NCBI GenBank assembly: GCA_002726915.1
Contig: PBSY01000047.1
Location: forward strand, 62,001-126,000
Length of the DNA: 64,000 nt
DNA from: Verrucomicrobiales bacterium
GTDB lineage: Bacteria > Verrucomicrobiota > Verrucomicrobiia > Verrucomicrobiales > DEV007
Direction of reading: 5' to 3'
Notes under the pieces: generated by a model
The model's input: only the letters and a program-made list of their open reading frames with translations
Databases searched by the model: none
What the model was told of the DNA's origin: nothing
In this document: in pieces, positions 38,437-46,750 of the stretch
How the letters are laid out: the number at the start of each line of letters is the position of its first letter
How positions within the stretch are numbered: the first letter of the stretch is position 1
Position numbers and translations under genes: made by a program

Positions 38437-38835
38437 TTACCAGACCAGGGCGAGAAGCTCTCCACCGATTTTTTGCTTACGAGCCGTGTGACCGGCCATA
38501 ATTCCTTTGGATGTAGACACGATGGCAATGCCCATTCCGCCAAGCACCTTCGGGATCTCATCGGATCCGACATACTGACGAAGACCAGGGCGGCTCACAC
38601 GCTTGAGGTCCTTCAGGGCCGGCGCATTGCCAGAGTAGCGAGGCTTAGCCTTAAGTTGTATTTTCGAACCCTCACCTACGGTTTCGAAAGACCAGAGGTA
38701 GCCTTCCTCTTTTAGGATGCGGGCGATCTCGGCCTTGCTCTTTGAGTAGGGAGCGGTGAACTCTTCTTTACGCGCCATAGTGGCGTTCTTAAAGCGAGTG
38801 AGAAAATCTGCGATAGGGTCACTGACGACTGCCAT
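38437..38835 (-). CDS. rpsH: 30S ribosomal protein S8
   Basis: 132 aa 16S-binding protein and translational repressor of spc operons in other bacteria. It has DPIADFLTRFKNATMARKEEF at the start and GGMGIAIVSTSKGIMAGHTARKQKIGGELLALVW at the end. It directly follows rplE (42 bp); rpsN (S14), normally in between, is absent. Confidence 0.98.
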   Translation of the reverse strand: MAVVSDPIADFLTRFKNATMARKEEFTAPYSKSKAEIARILKEEGYLWSFETVGEGSKIQLKAKPRYSGNAPALKDLKRVSRPGLRQYVGSDEIPKVLGGMGIAIVSTSKGIMAGHTARKQKIGGELLALVW

Positions 38836-38877
38836 GGTTCCAGTTGGTTAAATCGTTAACTAAGTTTGTTCGATAGG

Positions 38878-39435
38878 TTAAGCAGCGGCGCCGCGTTTAC
38901 GGAATGGGATTCCGAGAAGACCGAGCATCTCACGGGCCTCTTCATCAGTCTTTGCCGTGGTGACGATAGTCATGTCGAAACCGATCTGACGGCTGACTTT
39001 ATCCAGTTCGATCTCCGGGAAGATCGTGTGGTCGTTGATACCGACCGTGAAGTTGCCACGTCCATCGAAAGACTTTGCAGAAAGACCGCGAAAGTCACGA
39101 ATTGTCGGAGATGCGACATTGATAAAACGATCTAGGAATTCCCACATACGGGCTCCACGAAGCGTTACGCGTGCGCCTACGACATCGCCGATACGCAGCT
39201 TAAAATTCGAAATGGCGTTTTTGGCCCGCGTCGGCACGGCACGCTGACCGGTAATTTTACCAAGGTCTTCAATGATACTCTCGGCCGCTGCCTTACGATC
39301 ATCAGCTTTTCCAAAACCGCAGTTCAGGACCACCTTTTCGACAGAAGGGATCTGGTGAATGTTCGAGTAGTCGAACTTCTCCTTCAGGCCGTTAACGACC
39401 TTGTCTTTGTAAATTGCCTTAAGTGCTGGCTCCAT
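38878..39435 (-). CDS. rplE: 50S ribosomal protein L5
   Basis: 185 aa protein of the 5S rRNA complex. Family marks include KVVLNCGFGKADDRKAAAESI, GQRAVPTRAKNAISNFKLR and the C-terminal DMTIVTTAKTDEEAREMLGLLGIPF. 23 bp after rplX. Confidence 0.98.
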   Translation of the reverse strand: MEPALKAIYKDKVVNGLKEKFDYSNIHQIPSVEKVVLNCGFGKADDRKAAAESIIEDLGKITGQRAVPTRAKNAISNFKLRIGDVVGARVTLRGARMWEFLDRFINVASPTIRDFRGLSAKSFDGRGNFTVGINDHTIFPEIELDKVSRQIGFDMTIVTTAKTDEEAREMLGLLGIPFRKRGAAA

Positions 39436-39458
39436 ATCTAAATTCCAAAAAACTCTAA

Positions 39459-39698
39459 TTACTTGGTCGTGAGCTTCACATTCGAAATGTGAATCGGACC
39501 TTCCTTTTCAATAATTCCACCGTCAGGGCGATCCTGCGATCGACGGGCGTGCTTCTTAATAAGACGCACTCCCTCCACGAGGACCTGCTCTTTCTCGGGA
39601 AACACTTGAAGAACCTTACCGGCCTCACCTTTGTGGTTTCCAGAAATCACGACCACTTCGTCGTTCTTTTTAACATGTGTTTTCACGCGCTTTGACAT
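39459..39698 (-). CDS. rplX: 50S ribosomal protein L24
   Basis: 79 aa KOW-domain assembly initiator. [33 protein letters not shown] is the KOW motif region. The start at 39698 is decided by a good ribosome-binding site (GAGGA, 7 bases upstream); an in-frame ATG at 39722 would overlap almost to the rplN stop at 39729 and extend with unconserved residues. Confidence 0.97.
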   Translation of the reverse strand: MSKRVKTHVKKNDEVVVISGNHKGEAGKVLQVFPEKEQVLVEGVRLIKKHARRSQDRPDGGIIEKEGPIHISNVKLTTK

Positions 39699-39728
39699 CT
39701 CGATTTCCTCCGTCTTAAACAACTTTGA

Positions 39729-40094
39729 TTAGAGAACCTCTGGGGCAAGAGAAACGATCTTCATGTAGTTTTTCTCACGAAGTTCACGAGCAACGGGCCC
39801 GAAAATACGGGTGCCACGCGGGTTCTTATCCTTGTCAATAATCACGATCGCATTGCTGTCGAAACGGAGGGTCGAACCGTCACTTCGGCGAATCGGGGAA
39901 GCTGTGCGCACCACAACGGCACGAACCACTTCGCCTTTTTTCACGCTGGCGGTCGGAATCGACTCGCGAATGTGAGCTGTGATCACATCGCCCACTCCTG
40001 CGGAGCGGGAACGCGTCCCGATAACTCCAATCATTTTTGCAACGCGGGCACCCGTGTTATCGGCCACCTGCACCTTTGATTCCATCTGGATCAT
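39729..40094 (-). CDS. rplN: 50S ribosomal protein L14
   Basis: 121 aa protein at the inter-subunit face, highly conserved. [20 protein letters not shown] at the start and [28 protein letters not shown] at the end. The normal MIQ start was kept over the internal Met4. Confidence 0.98.
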   Translation of the reverse strand: MIQMESKVQVADNTGARVAKMIGVIGTRSRSAGVGDVITAHIRESIPTASVKKGEVVRAVVVRTASPIRRSDGSTLRFDSNAIVIIDKDKNPRGTRIFGPVARELREKNYMKIVSLAPEVL

Positions 40095-40157
40095 GATTTT
40101 AAAAATATAAAAGTAAACTTATTGGGACCCTACAGGCTCACGCCCGGAACGATCAAT

Positions 40158-40424
40158 TTAGTGTGATAGGACTTCTTTAAGATCCCAGCATTTCCTTTTG
40201 CTGCGGGGCTTGGTCTCTTCGATGAGAACACGGTCACCCACTTTGGCTTCTTGTTTCTCGTCGTGAGCGAAGAACTTTGAACTCTTCTTCACGATCTTCT
40301 TGAAACGGGGATGAGGCACGCGACGAGTGACCTCTACGACAATGGTCTTATCCATTCCATCTGAAGTCACAATACCTACGCGAGTCTTTTGCAGACCGGC
40401 CTTTTTCTCTGTTGAATCGCTCAT
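40158..40424 (-). CDS. rpsQ: 30S ribosomal protein S17
   Basis: 88 aa OB-fold protein. TRVGIVTSDGMDKTIVVEVTR, the basic HPRFKKIVKKSSKFFAHDE and VGDRVLIEETKPRSKRKCW are family motifs. An additional ~10-residue lead SDSTEKKAGL precedes the core. Confidence 0.97.
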   Translation of the reverse strand: MSDSTEKKAGLQKTRVGIVTSDGMDKTIVVEVTRRVPHPRFKKIVKKSSKFFAHDEKQEAKVGDRVLIEETKPRSKRKCWDLKEVLSH

Positions 40425-40455
40425 ATCTCGCTTTTCGAAATGTTATGGTTGTTAC

Positions 40456-40665
40456 TTAAGCCTCAACTTCGGCACTTTTCTTTTCGGTCAGGATGGTCTC
40501 AATTCGACCTACCTCGCGGCGGATTTCTCGGATGCGAGCCGGATTTTCCAGTTGGCCGCTCTCCTTTTGCACGCGCAGGTGCAGGTTTTCCTCCTTGAGT
40601 TCGCGGCGGCGAGTTGCGAGTTCACCGATGCTCAACTCACGCAGGTCTTTCGTATTCTTGGCCAT
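40456..40665 (-). CDS. rpmC: 50S ribosomal protein L29
   Basis: 69 aa helical hairpin at the tunnel exit, near the SRP and trigger-factor site. DLRELSIGELATRRRELKEENLHLRVQKESGQLENPARIREIRREVGRIETIL is the complete two-helix fold. Confidence 0.97.
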   Translation of the reverse strand: MAKNTKDLRELSIGELATRRRELKEENLHLRVQKESGQLENPARIREIRREVGRIETILTEKKSAEVEA

Positions 40666-40687
40666 GCTTAATTTTTTCCTTCAAATT

Positions 40688-41104
40688 CTACTGATCAGCC
40701 CGACGCACAAAGCGGCAGCGCACACCTAATTTATTCGACGCGAGGCGCATTGCCTCCTTAGCTTGAGTCTCAGACACGCCAGAAATTTCAAACATCATGG
40801 TGCCAGGACGAACCACAGCTACCCAGTGCTCCACAGGCCCTTTACCTTTACCCATACGAGTTTCGGGCGGACGAGCCGTTACCGGCTTGTGAGGAAAGAT
40901 CCGAATCCAGACTTTGCCTTTACGCTTGAGGTAGCGGTTGATCGTAATACGGCACGCTTCAATCTGGCGATTCGTGATCCAGTCGCGTCCAAGGCATTGA
41001 AGGCCATACTCCCCAAAGCTCACCTTGGTTCCGCGCTGGGCGTTCCCGGCACGACTTCCGCGATGAGTTTTGCGAAACTTCACTCTTTTGGGCATCAAAG
41101 GCAT
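40688..41104 (-). CDS. rplP: 50S ribosomal protein L16
   Basis: 138 aa protein near the A-site and 5S. It shows [19 protein letters not shown], the conserved arginine region [31 protein letters not shown] and the terminal [14 protein letters not shown]. 22 bp ahead of rpmC. Confidence 0.98.
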   Translation of the reverse strand: MPLMPKRVKFRKTHRGSRAGNAQRGTKVSFGEYGLQCLGRDWITNRQIEACRITINRYLKRKGKVWIRIFPHKPVTARPPETRMGKGKGPVEHWVAVVRPGTMMFEISGVSETQAKEAMRLASNKLGVRCRFVRRADQ

Positions 41105-41141
41105 AACTTATTTCCTCTGTGTTAAATTAAAAATTAATGAC

Positions 41142-41948
41142 TCAATTGCGGGGACCACCACGACCTCCTGGGCCTCCTGGGCCACGACCTCCGGGTCCCC
41201 CGGGACCACGGCCTCCAGGTCCTCCAGGACCACGACCTCCTGGGCCTCGACCACCTGGGCGACGATTACCCCCGCCCGGACCACGACCGCCACCGGCCTG
41301 CTGCTTGGCAGCTTCTTCAGGCGTTAGTTCTTTCTTATTTAACCAAACCTTCACTCCGATGATTCCCCAAACAGTTTCAGCTTCTGCAAAGCCATAGTCG
41401 ATCGGAACACGAAGTGTCTGAAGCGGAACCTTCCCCTCGCGATACTGTTCGGCGCGAGCGATGTCAGCACCACCAAGGCGCCCAGCGCAGCGAATCCGAA
41501 TACCGTCAGCCCCAAAATCGAAGGCTGTCTGAACGGCTCGTTTCATGGCGCGGCGGAAAGAAACACGACGTTCAAGCTGGGTGGCGACCTGAGCGGCAAC
41601 CCATGAAGCATCAAGCTCTGGCTGGCGGATTTCGAAAATATCTATCTTCACTTGGGAACCACCGCACATCTTACTGAGATGGTTGGTCATGGTTTCGATC
41701 TCAGCGCCCCGTTTACCGATGATCAAACCGGGGCGAGAGGTGTGAAGCGTTACGCGAACACTATTCCAAGCCCGCTCAATCACCACCTTTGAGACAGCCC
41801 CTTTCTGGAGACGCTTTTCAAGATAACGGCGGATTCTCAGGTCGGCATGAAGCTGATCAGCAAACTCGCCCTGAGGAGCATACCACTTGGACTGCCAGTC
41901 TTTATTGACTGCCAGGCGAAATCCTATCGGATGTACTTTTTGTCCCAT
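41142..41948 (-). CDS. rpsC: 30S ribosomal protein S3 with Gly/Pro/Arg-rich C-terminal tail
   Basis: 268 aa. The S3 core (about 1-212) includes the KH domain (IGKRGAEIETMTNHLSKM) and the mRNA-entry helicase residues of the C-terminal domain (GGADIARAEQYREGKVPLQTLR). After EEAAKQQAGG the last ~52 residues are a low-complexity Gly/Pro/Arg tail made of GGPGGRGP units, resembling RGG boxes. Tails on S3 are known, but a collagen-like G-G-P repeat is unusual. Placed at the mRNA entry face, it could contact mRNA or 16S; this is inference. Confidence 0.95.
   Translation of the reverse strand: MGQKVHPIGFRLAVNKDWQSKWYAPQGEFADQLHADLRIRRYLEKRLQKGAVSKVVIERAWNSVRVTLHTSRPGLIIGKRGAEIETMTNHLSKMCGGSQVKIDIFEIRQPELDASWVAAQVATQLERRVSFRRAMKRAVQTAFDFGADGIRIRCAGRLGGADIARAEQYREGKVPLQTLRVPIDYGFAEAETVWGIIGVKVWLNKKELTPEEAAKQQAGGGRGPGGGNRRPGGRGPGGRGPGGPGGRGPGGPGGRGPGGPGGRGGPRN
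41148..41290. repeat. Imperfect tandem repeat inside rpsC coding the Gly/Pro/Arg tail
   Basis: A GC-rich run of imperfect 24 bp and 12 bp units (plus-strand pattern CCTCCTGGGCCACGACC and relatives) encodes the repeated GGPGGRGP of the S3 tail. Boundaries are approximate because copies differ at third positions. Confidence 0.8.
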
Positions 41949-41975
41949 GATTAAATCCCGTAAATCTTTCTGTAG

Positions 41976-42638
41976 TTACTTGCTCTCCTTTTGGAGTGCC
42001 TTTGCCTCAGCAGCAATGGTTTCAAGATCGATTCCCTTCAGGGAAACTTCCTCGTTAATCGCGTTGAAATCGTCCTCCGACCAGCTTGAAATCTGCTCGT
42101 AAGTCGTCACGCCGGCAGCGTTTAGCTTTTCGGCAAGCTTCGGGCCAACACCGGTGAGCTTCTTGAGATCGTCGGATTGAGCGGGGGCGGAGTCATACGC
42201 TACATCAGCACTCTCGTCAACTTTCTCTGGTTCCGGAGCCGCTTTTTTGGCTTTCTTTTCGACTTTCGATGGAGTCAGAGCTTTTTTTGAGGGCTTTTCG
42301 GCCATTTCGTCGTCGCTCAGAACTACCGTTATGTGACTGGTGCGCTTCATGATAGCAGAAGCAGACCCGCGGGCACGTGCCTTGAAGCGCTTGAAGGTTG
42401 GACCTTCACCCACAATTGCACTCTTCACGTAGAGGCCGTCGACAGCTAGTTCGAAGTTATTCTCGGCATCAGCAAGCGCCGTCTTCAGAGTCTTGCCGAA
42501 CAATTCAGCCCCTTTGCGAGGGGTGAAGTTCAAAATATCGAGAGCCTCCGAAACCGGAAGGCCTTGAATTTCCCGCGCAACATCTCTGGCTTTGCGGGCT
42601 GAGATGCGAGCGAATTTATAAGTCGAGGTGACGTCCAT
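41976..42638 (-). CDS. rplV: 50S ribosomal protein L22 fused to a C-terminal helix-hairpin-helix domain
   Basis: 220 aa, twice the usual ~110. The L22 core (about 1-112) shows YKFARISARKARDVAREIQG and the tunnel-hairpin region ARGSASAIMKRTSHITVVLSD. A charged Lys/Pro/Glu linker (about 113-150) leads into an HhH domain (about 155-215): LKKLTGVGPKLAEKLNAAG followed by the second helical pair SEDDFNAINEEVSLKGIDLETI. Such domains resemble those in predicted 5' nuclease-like and L21-appended proteins. The frame is continuous; the stop lies well past the domain. It implies an extra nucleic-acid or protein contact at the tunnel exterior. Confidence 0.93.
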   Translation of the reverse strand: MDVTSTYKFARISARKARDVAREIQGLPVSEALDILNFTPRKGAELFGKTLKTALADAENNFELAVDGLYVKSAIVGEGPTFKRFKARARGSASAIMKRTSHITVVLSDDEMAEKPSKKALTPSKVEKKAKKAAPEPEKVDESADVAYDSAPAQSDDLKKLTGVGPKLAEKLNAAGVTTYEQISSWSEDDFNAINEEVSLKGIDLETIAAEAKALQKESK

Positions 42639-42661
42639 GGAATTGTTGATGGTTAGTCTTC

Positions 42662-43465
42662 TTAGAAATTAAAAAAGTTAGGCTGAAGCTGGATCCCGTC
42701 TCCAACGGCGACTTCAGCTGCTTCAATCAGCTTCTCCTGCAGAACCGCGCCGGCGATACTTTCGCGAATATCAACGATCATGGCGGTGTAGATGGGGCGA
42801 TCTTCGCGAAGAACGGTGATCGGGGTTCCGATGCGCAACCCCTCGCGCCGGCCTGCGTCGAATACAACCAAGCCAATCTTTCGATCGATACTAACGACTC
42901 TAGATTTAGAGATATCACTGAGGTTTTGCCCTTCAGCGCCCGCATCCGCGACCATAGCTCCCCGGGAATCTTCGATCGCCTTGAGTGCCGCTGTGCGCTG
43001 AACTTCGGAGGCCTCTACCGACTGAACAAATCCAAGAAAAGATTCCGAAAGTGAACGAATAGTCTCGGCCTGAAACTCTAAATCCTGCTGATATAGATCG
43101 AGATCACGAACCGCCTTGAGCAACCGCTGCTCCATACCGTTCTCATCCTGGTTGAAGAGATCAACACCGAATGCTTGGAGCTTGAGTTGGGTCTCACGAG
43201 CATCAGCAACCTGTTCTTCGCTCACTCGAACGGCCTCAGCAAGTCCTTCAACAAGCGCGAAACGCTGGACTTCTGAGTGCGCCAGTTTCTCGCGTTCGGA
43301 CTCAAGTTGCTTCTGAGCCATTGAGAGAGCAGCCTTGAGCTCCTGAACCTCAGGCGAATCAGAAGCTTGGGTTATCTCGAAAGAACCGAACAGCAAGCCC
43401 ACCACAACTGCTGCTACCGAGAGAGCAGAGCGTTGCAAAAAGATGATGCTTGAATTGATGTTCAT
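42662..43465 (-). CDS. Exported coiled-coil protein embedded in the S10 operon
   Basis: 267 aa of unknown family. A signal peptide or anchor (about 1-34, core AVVVGLLFGSF, cleavage near TQA) is followed by a long coiled coil (about 38-155; EVQELKAALSMAQKQLESEREKLA and repeated heptads), then a small beta domain (about 185-260: VVSIDRKIGLVVFDAGRREGLRIGTPITV) that resembles FlgT-C or other short OB/SH3-like secretion-associated barrels. It lies between rpsS (26 bp) and rplV (23 bp) and has a good ribosome-binding site (GGAAAG), so it is translated with the operon. Not a ribosomal protein by any feature; role unknown. Confidence 0.85.
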   Translation of the reverse strand: MNINSSIIFLQRSALSVAAVVVGLLFGSFEITQASDSPEVQELKAALSMAQKQLESEREKLAHSEVQRFALVEGLAEAVRVSEEQVADARETQLKLQAFGVDLFNQDENGMEQRLLKAVRDLDLYQQDLEFQAETIRSLSESFLGFVQSVEASEVQRTAALKAIEDSRGAMVADAGAEGQNLSDISKSRVVSIDRKIGLVVFDAGRREGLRIGTPITVLREDRPIYTAMIVDIRESIAGAVLQEKLIEAAEVAVGDGIQLQPNFFNF

Positions 43466-43491
43466 GTTCTTTCCAGACTTTAAACCTATCG

Positions 43492-43773
43492 TCAGCCCGC
43501 CTTGATCTTCGGGTTGTGCCCGCCGTGGCCACCAAACTTACGAGTCGGAGAGAATTCCCCGAGTTTGTGGCCAACCATGTTTTCAGTAACGAACACAGAG
43601 ATGAACTCTTTGCCGTTGTGAACGAGGAAGGTGTGTCCGACAAAATCCGGAGTCACCATGGAGCGGCGAGACCAAGTTTTAATCGGACGCTTCTGTCCGC
43701 TTTCGTTCATCGCATCGATCTTATCGAGCAGTTTAACGTCAACGAACGGTCCTTTTTTGAGTGAACGACCCAT
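43492..43773 (-). CDS. rpsS: 30S ribosomal protein S19
   Basis: 93 aa head protein paired with S13. [20 protein letters not shown] and the conserved [27 protein letters not shown] are full family marks. It is normally followed directly by rplV; here the coiled-coil gene intervenes. Confidence 0.98.
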   Translation of the reverse strand: MGRSLKKGPFVDVKLLDKIDAMNESGQKRPIKTWSRRSMVTPDFVGHTFLVHNGKEFISVFVTENMVGHKLGEFSPTRKFGGHGGHNPKIKAG

Positions 43774-43803
43774 AATATCAGCTTCTTAAGTTCTTTTGTA
43801 AAA

Positions 43804-44652
43804 TTAACGGCGACGCTTCTTACTCTTGCGGCGCTCAATGATGAATTTATCGCTACCCTTGTATTTCTGGCGAGTGCGCTGGCCCTTCACATGTCCCCAT
43901 GGAGACTTGAGGTGCTGGCGACCACCACCAGACTTGGACTTACCCTCACCACCACCGTTGGGGTGGTCGACCGGGTTCATACACATACCGCGAACCGTTG
44001 GACGAATTCCAAGCCAACGGGTACGACCAGCTTTAGCACTGACAACCTGCTCGTGCTCGTGGTTGCCGACAATACCTACAGTTGCGTAGCACTTGGTGTG
44101 GATTTTTCGAATCTCACCAGAAGGCAGTTTCACCAGCGCATAGTTTCCTTCACGGTTTGAGAGCATACAAGACTGACCGGCACTGCGGGCAATCTGGCCG
44201 CCACGACCAGGCACAAGCTCGACATTGTGAATGCTGGTTCCGGTCGGGATATCAGAAAGAGGGAGAGCGCAACCCGGCTTGATTGCAGCATTCTCCCCAG
44301 CCGATACCTCAGCTCCCGCTTCCAAACCACGAGGGGCCAAAATGTAGGAGCGCTGCTTGTCCGCATACTCGATCAGGGCGATGCGAGCTGTGCGATTCGG
44401 GTCGTATTCGATAGCTATAACTTTGGCGACATCGCCGCGACGAGTACGCTTGAAGTCAATAAGGCGATACTTGCGCTTATGCCCACCACCTTTGTGACGG
44501 CAGGTGATACGACCGTTGTTATTGCGGCCGCCGGACTTCTTGAGCGGGCGCGTCAGATTTTTCTCCGGCTTACTCTTCGTGATTTCTTCGAAATCAGGGT
44601 GGAGCTTATACCGGTTAGACGGCGTGATTGGTCTGAATGACTTTAAACCCAT
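43804..44652 (-). CDS. rplB: 50S ribosomal protein L2
   Basis: 282 aa. ATG at 44652 gives the usual [15 protein letters not shown] start; an ATG at 44664 adds four residues. [28 protein letters not shown], the peptidyl-transferase-neighbouring His in [25 protein letters not shown] and the tail [19 protein letters not shown] are normal. Essential for subunit joining. Confidence 0.98.
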   Translation of the reverse strand: MGLKSFRPITPSNRYKLHPDFEEITKSKPEKNLTRPLKKSGGRNNNGRITCRHKGGGHKRKYRLIDFKRTRRGDVAKVIAIEYDPNRTARIALIEYADKQRSYILAPRGLEAGAEVSAGENAAIKPGCALPLSDIPTGTSIHNVELVPGRGGQIARSAGQSCMLSNREGNYALVKLPSGEIRKIHTKCYATVGIVGNHEHEQVVSAKAGRTRWLGIRPTVRGMCMNPVDHPNGGGEGKSKSGGGRQHLKSPWGHVKGQRTRQKYKGSDKFIIERRKSKKRRR

Positions 44653-44673
44653 GGCTAGTAGCACCTTTAATGG

Positions 44674-44958
44674 TTATACAAATTCAATAGCTTCGCCGTC
44701 CGCGAGTTTCACGAAGGCCTTTTTCCAGTTTTTGGTGCGGCCAAAGTCAGCGCGACGCTCACGCTTCTTCTTGCCGTTGTAATTGGCGGTACGAACAGAC
44801 TCGACTTTCTTGCCGAATAACTTCTCAACCGCTTCTTTGATTTCCAGTTTGTTGGCACGTGGATCGACCTTAAAGACGTACTCATTGTTCGTCTCGGTGA
44901 GGAGCGTCGCTTTTTCGCTCAGCTGGACCGTATCGATGACTTGAAAAATATCTTTCAT
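44674..44958 (-). CDS. rplW: 50S ribosomal protein L23
   Basis: 94 aa tunnel-exit protein that docks trigger factor and SRP. LSEKATLLTETNNEYVFKVDPRANKLEIKEAVEKLFGKKVESVRT is the conserved fold; the C-terminal KNWKKAFVKLADGEAIEF completes it. Short (no unusual tail). Confidence 0.98.
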   Translation of the reverse strand: MKDIFQVIDTVQLSEKATLLTETNNEYVFKVDPRANKLEIKEAVEKLFGKKVESVRTANYNGKKKRERRADFGRTKNWKKAFVKLADGEAIEFV

Positions 44959-44979
44959 GCTACTGCGCTTTCTCGTGAA

Positions 44980-45597
44980 TTAGTTCGATGTTCTGGCAGC
45001 GAGTGTCTCCAGCGCGCCCTCGACAACGATAATCTTGCTGTAATGGAGTAACTGCTCCGTGTTCACTTCGTGGGCGCTGATCAGTTGGGCTGACTGGACA
45101 TTCCGACCAGCTAGAAAAGTCTCGTTGGAGAAATCATTTCCAACAATCAGCACGCGCTTGGCTTCTGGTGCAAGGCCCCCCACTTCCTTGGCGAACGACT
45201 TAGTTTTGCCGTCCTCAATCGAGAAGTCAGCAACAGTAAGAACATCCCCCTCAGCAATGCGGGAAGAGAGCGCCTTAGAGAAGGCGAGGCGCTTCGTTGC
45301 CTTAGTGACTTTTTTGGAGTAATCGCGGGGGCGAGGCCCAAAAGCCACGCCGCCACCTCGATGAATCGGCGAAGCGTTTCCGCCCTGACGGGCACGGCCA
45401 GTACCCTTCTGGCGGAAGGGCTTTTTACCGGTAGCAGCAACTTCGCCACGCGTTTTGGTGTTCGCAGATCCACTTCGACGGTTCGCCCGCATAGCAACGA
45501 CAACTTCGTGCACAGCTTGGCGACCGTAGTCGTCATCTTCGATCACTCCGATTTTAGCGCTCTTAGCGCCTTCAAGATCTAAAGTCTTTGCAGCCAT
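44980..45597 (-). CDS. rplD: 50S ribosomal protein L4
   Basis: 205 aa tunnel-constriction protein; in E. coli also an autogenous regulator of the S10 operon. The tunnel loop [34 protein letters not shown] is clear, as is the C-terminal Rossmann-like half. 60 bp after rplC. Confidence 0.98.
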   Translation of the reverse strand: MAAKTLDLEGAKSAKIGVIEDDDYGRQAVHEVVVAMRANRRSGSANTKTRGEVAATGKKPFRQKGTGRARQGGNASPIHRGGGVAFGPRPRDYSKKVTKATKRLAFSKALSSRIAEGDVLTVADFSIEDGKTKSFAKEVGGLAPEAKRVLIVGNDFSNETFLAGRNVQSAQLISAHEVNTEQLLHYSKIIVVEGALETLAARTSN

Positions 45598-45657
45598 TAA
45601 TTTATTTCCTTTCGGTTTATGACGTAAACTCAGGTTACTCAGCTCGGTCTTTACAGA

Positions 45658-46362
45658 TCAGCTCTCCGAGGATCCTTCAGCTTCCGCCGGCGCCTCCTTC
45701 GCTTCCTTCGCTTTAAGATCCTGAACCGGACCTTCTTTCTTCTTAGCAGGACGGATCACCACGTATCCCCCTTTTGATCCGGGAACAGCGCCGCTGATGA
45801 GCAGCACATTGTCCTCGTCACGCTTTTTAACAATTTTTAGGTTCTGCACAGTCTTACGGTAATTACCGTGACGACCGGGCATTTCCTTGTTCTTCCAAAT
45901 ACGACCAGGATCTGTTCCGGCACCGACACCACCCGGACGACGATGCATCATGTGCCCGTGAGTCTGAGGCTGTCCCGCCCAGTGAAAGCGTTTAATAACA
46001 CCTTGAAAACCTTTACCCTTAGAGGTGCCGATCACATCCACCCATTGACCCTCTTCGAAAAGATCAAGGCCGGGATGCTCGACTTCAGGAAGCTGATCGT
46101 CATTTTCGAGACGAAACTCGAGAATTTTCTTTTTCGGTTTACCTCCAGTGGCCTTCACGTGGCCCTGCTCGGGCTGTGTGAGGCGGGATTCTTTCTGCTC
46201 GTCGTAGCCAACCTGGACAGCCGTGTAGCCATCCTTTTCAGCAGTCTTCTGCTGAAGGAAGACATTGTCGCTAACGTCGATCACCGTGACCGCCACAGCT
46301 TCACCGTCCTCGTTGAAAACGCGAGTCATGCCAATTTTTTTACCAATCAATCCGATGCTCAT
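45658..46362 (-). CDS. rplC: 50S ribosomal protein L3 with short charged C-terminal tail
   Basis: 234 aa. GLIGKKIGMTRVFNEDGEAV and the W-finger HWAGQPQTHGHMMHRRPGGVGAGTDPGRIWKNKEMPGRHG lie near the peptidyl-transferase centre; the conserved Gln is methylated in other bacteria. The last ~25 residues (KAKEAKEAPAEAEGSSES) are an unusual Ala/Glu/Lys tail. Confidence 0.97.
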   Translation of the reverse strand: MSIGLIGKKIGMTRVFNEDGEAVAVTVIDVSDNVFLQQKTAEKDGYTAVQVGYDEQKESRLTQPEQGHVKATGGKPKKKILEFRLENDDQLPEVEHPGLDLFEEGQWVDVIGTSKGKGFQGVIKRFHWAGQPQTHGHMMHRRPGGVGAGTDPGRIWKNKEMPGRHGNYRKTVQNLKIVKKRDEDNVLLISGAVPGSKGGYVVIRPAKKKEGPVQDLKAKEAKEAPAEAEGSSES

Positions 46363-46405
46363 TGCACTCGTCCTTGCTTGAAGTTTCCGGGTCTAATAAT
46401 CCCAA

Positions 46406-46714
46406 CTAGATTTTAATCGTGATGTCGACACCTGCAGGCAGGTTCAACTTCTTCAGTTCATCCACCGTGCGGGCCGTGGGCTCGACGATATCAAGAAGAC
46501 GCTTGTGAGTTCGAATCTCGAACTGCTCGGCAGACTTCTTATTCACGTGAGGCGAACGGTTCACGCTAAATTTTTCGATTCGGGTGGGCAACGGAATCGG
46601 TCCGGATACTCGTGCTCCAGTACGCTTAGCGGTTTCAACAATATCAACTGTCGACTTATCGAGAAGTCGCGAGTCGTATGCCCGTAGCCTGATTCGTATA
46701 CTTTGTCCCTGCAT
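46406..46714 (-). CDS. rpsJ: 30S ribosomal protein S10
   Basis: 102 aa protein of the 30S head, also the NusE antitermination factor. [39 protein letters not shown] and the loop [25 protein letters not shown] are standard. It begins the S10 segment 36 bp after fusA, with no tuf gene between. Confidence 0.98.
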   Translation of the reverse strand: MQGQSIRIRLRAYDSRLLDKSTVDIVETAKRTGARVSGPIPLPTRIEKFSVNRSPHVNKKSAEQFEIRTHKRLLDIVEPTARTVDELKKLNLPAGVDITIKI

Positions 46715-46750
46715 TGCTGTGGTTCCGATTAAAGGTTAAATTCTATTACG

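Noticed and set aside
41137..41397. Plus-strand open frame rich in Pro/Gly/Arg opposite the end of rpsC
   Set aside because: It is the antisense reading of the repetitive S3 tail; no ribosome-binding site and no independent support.
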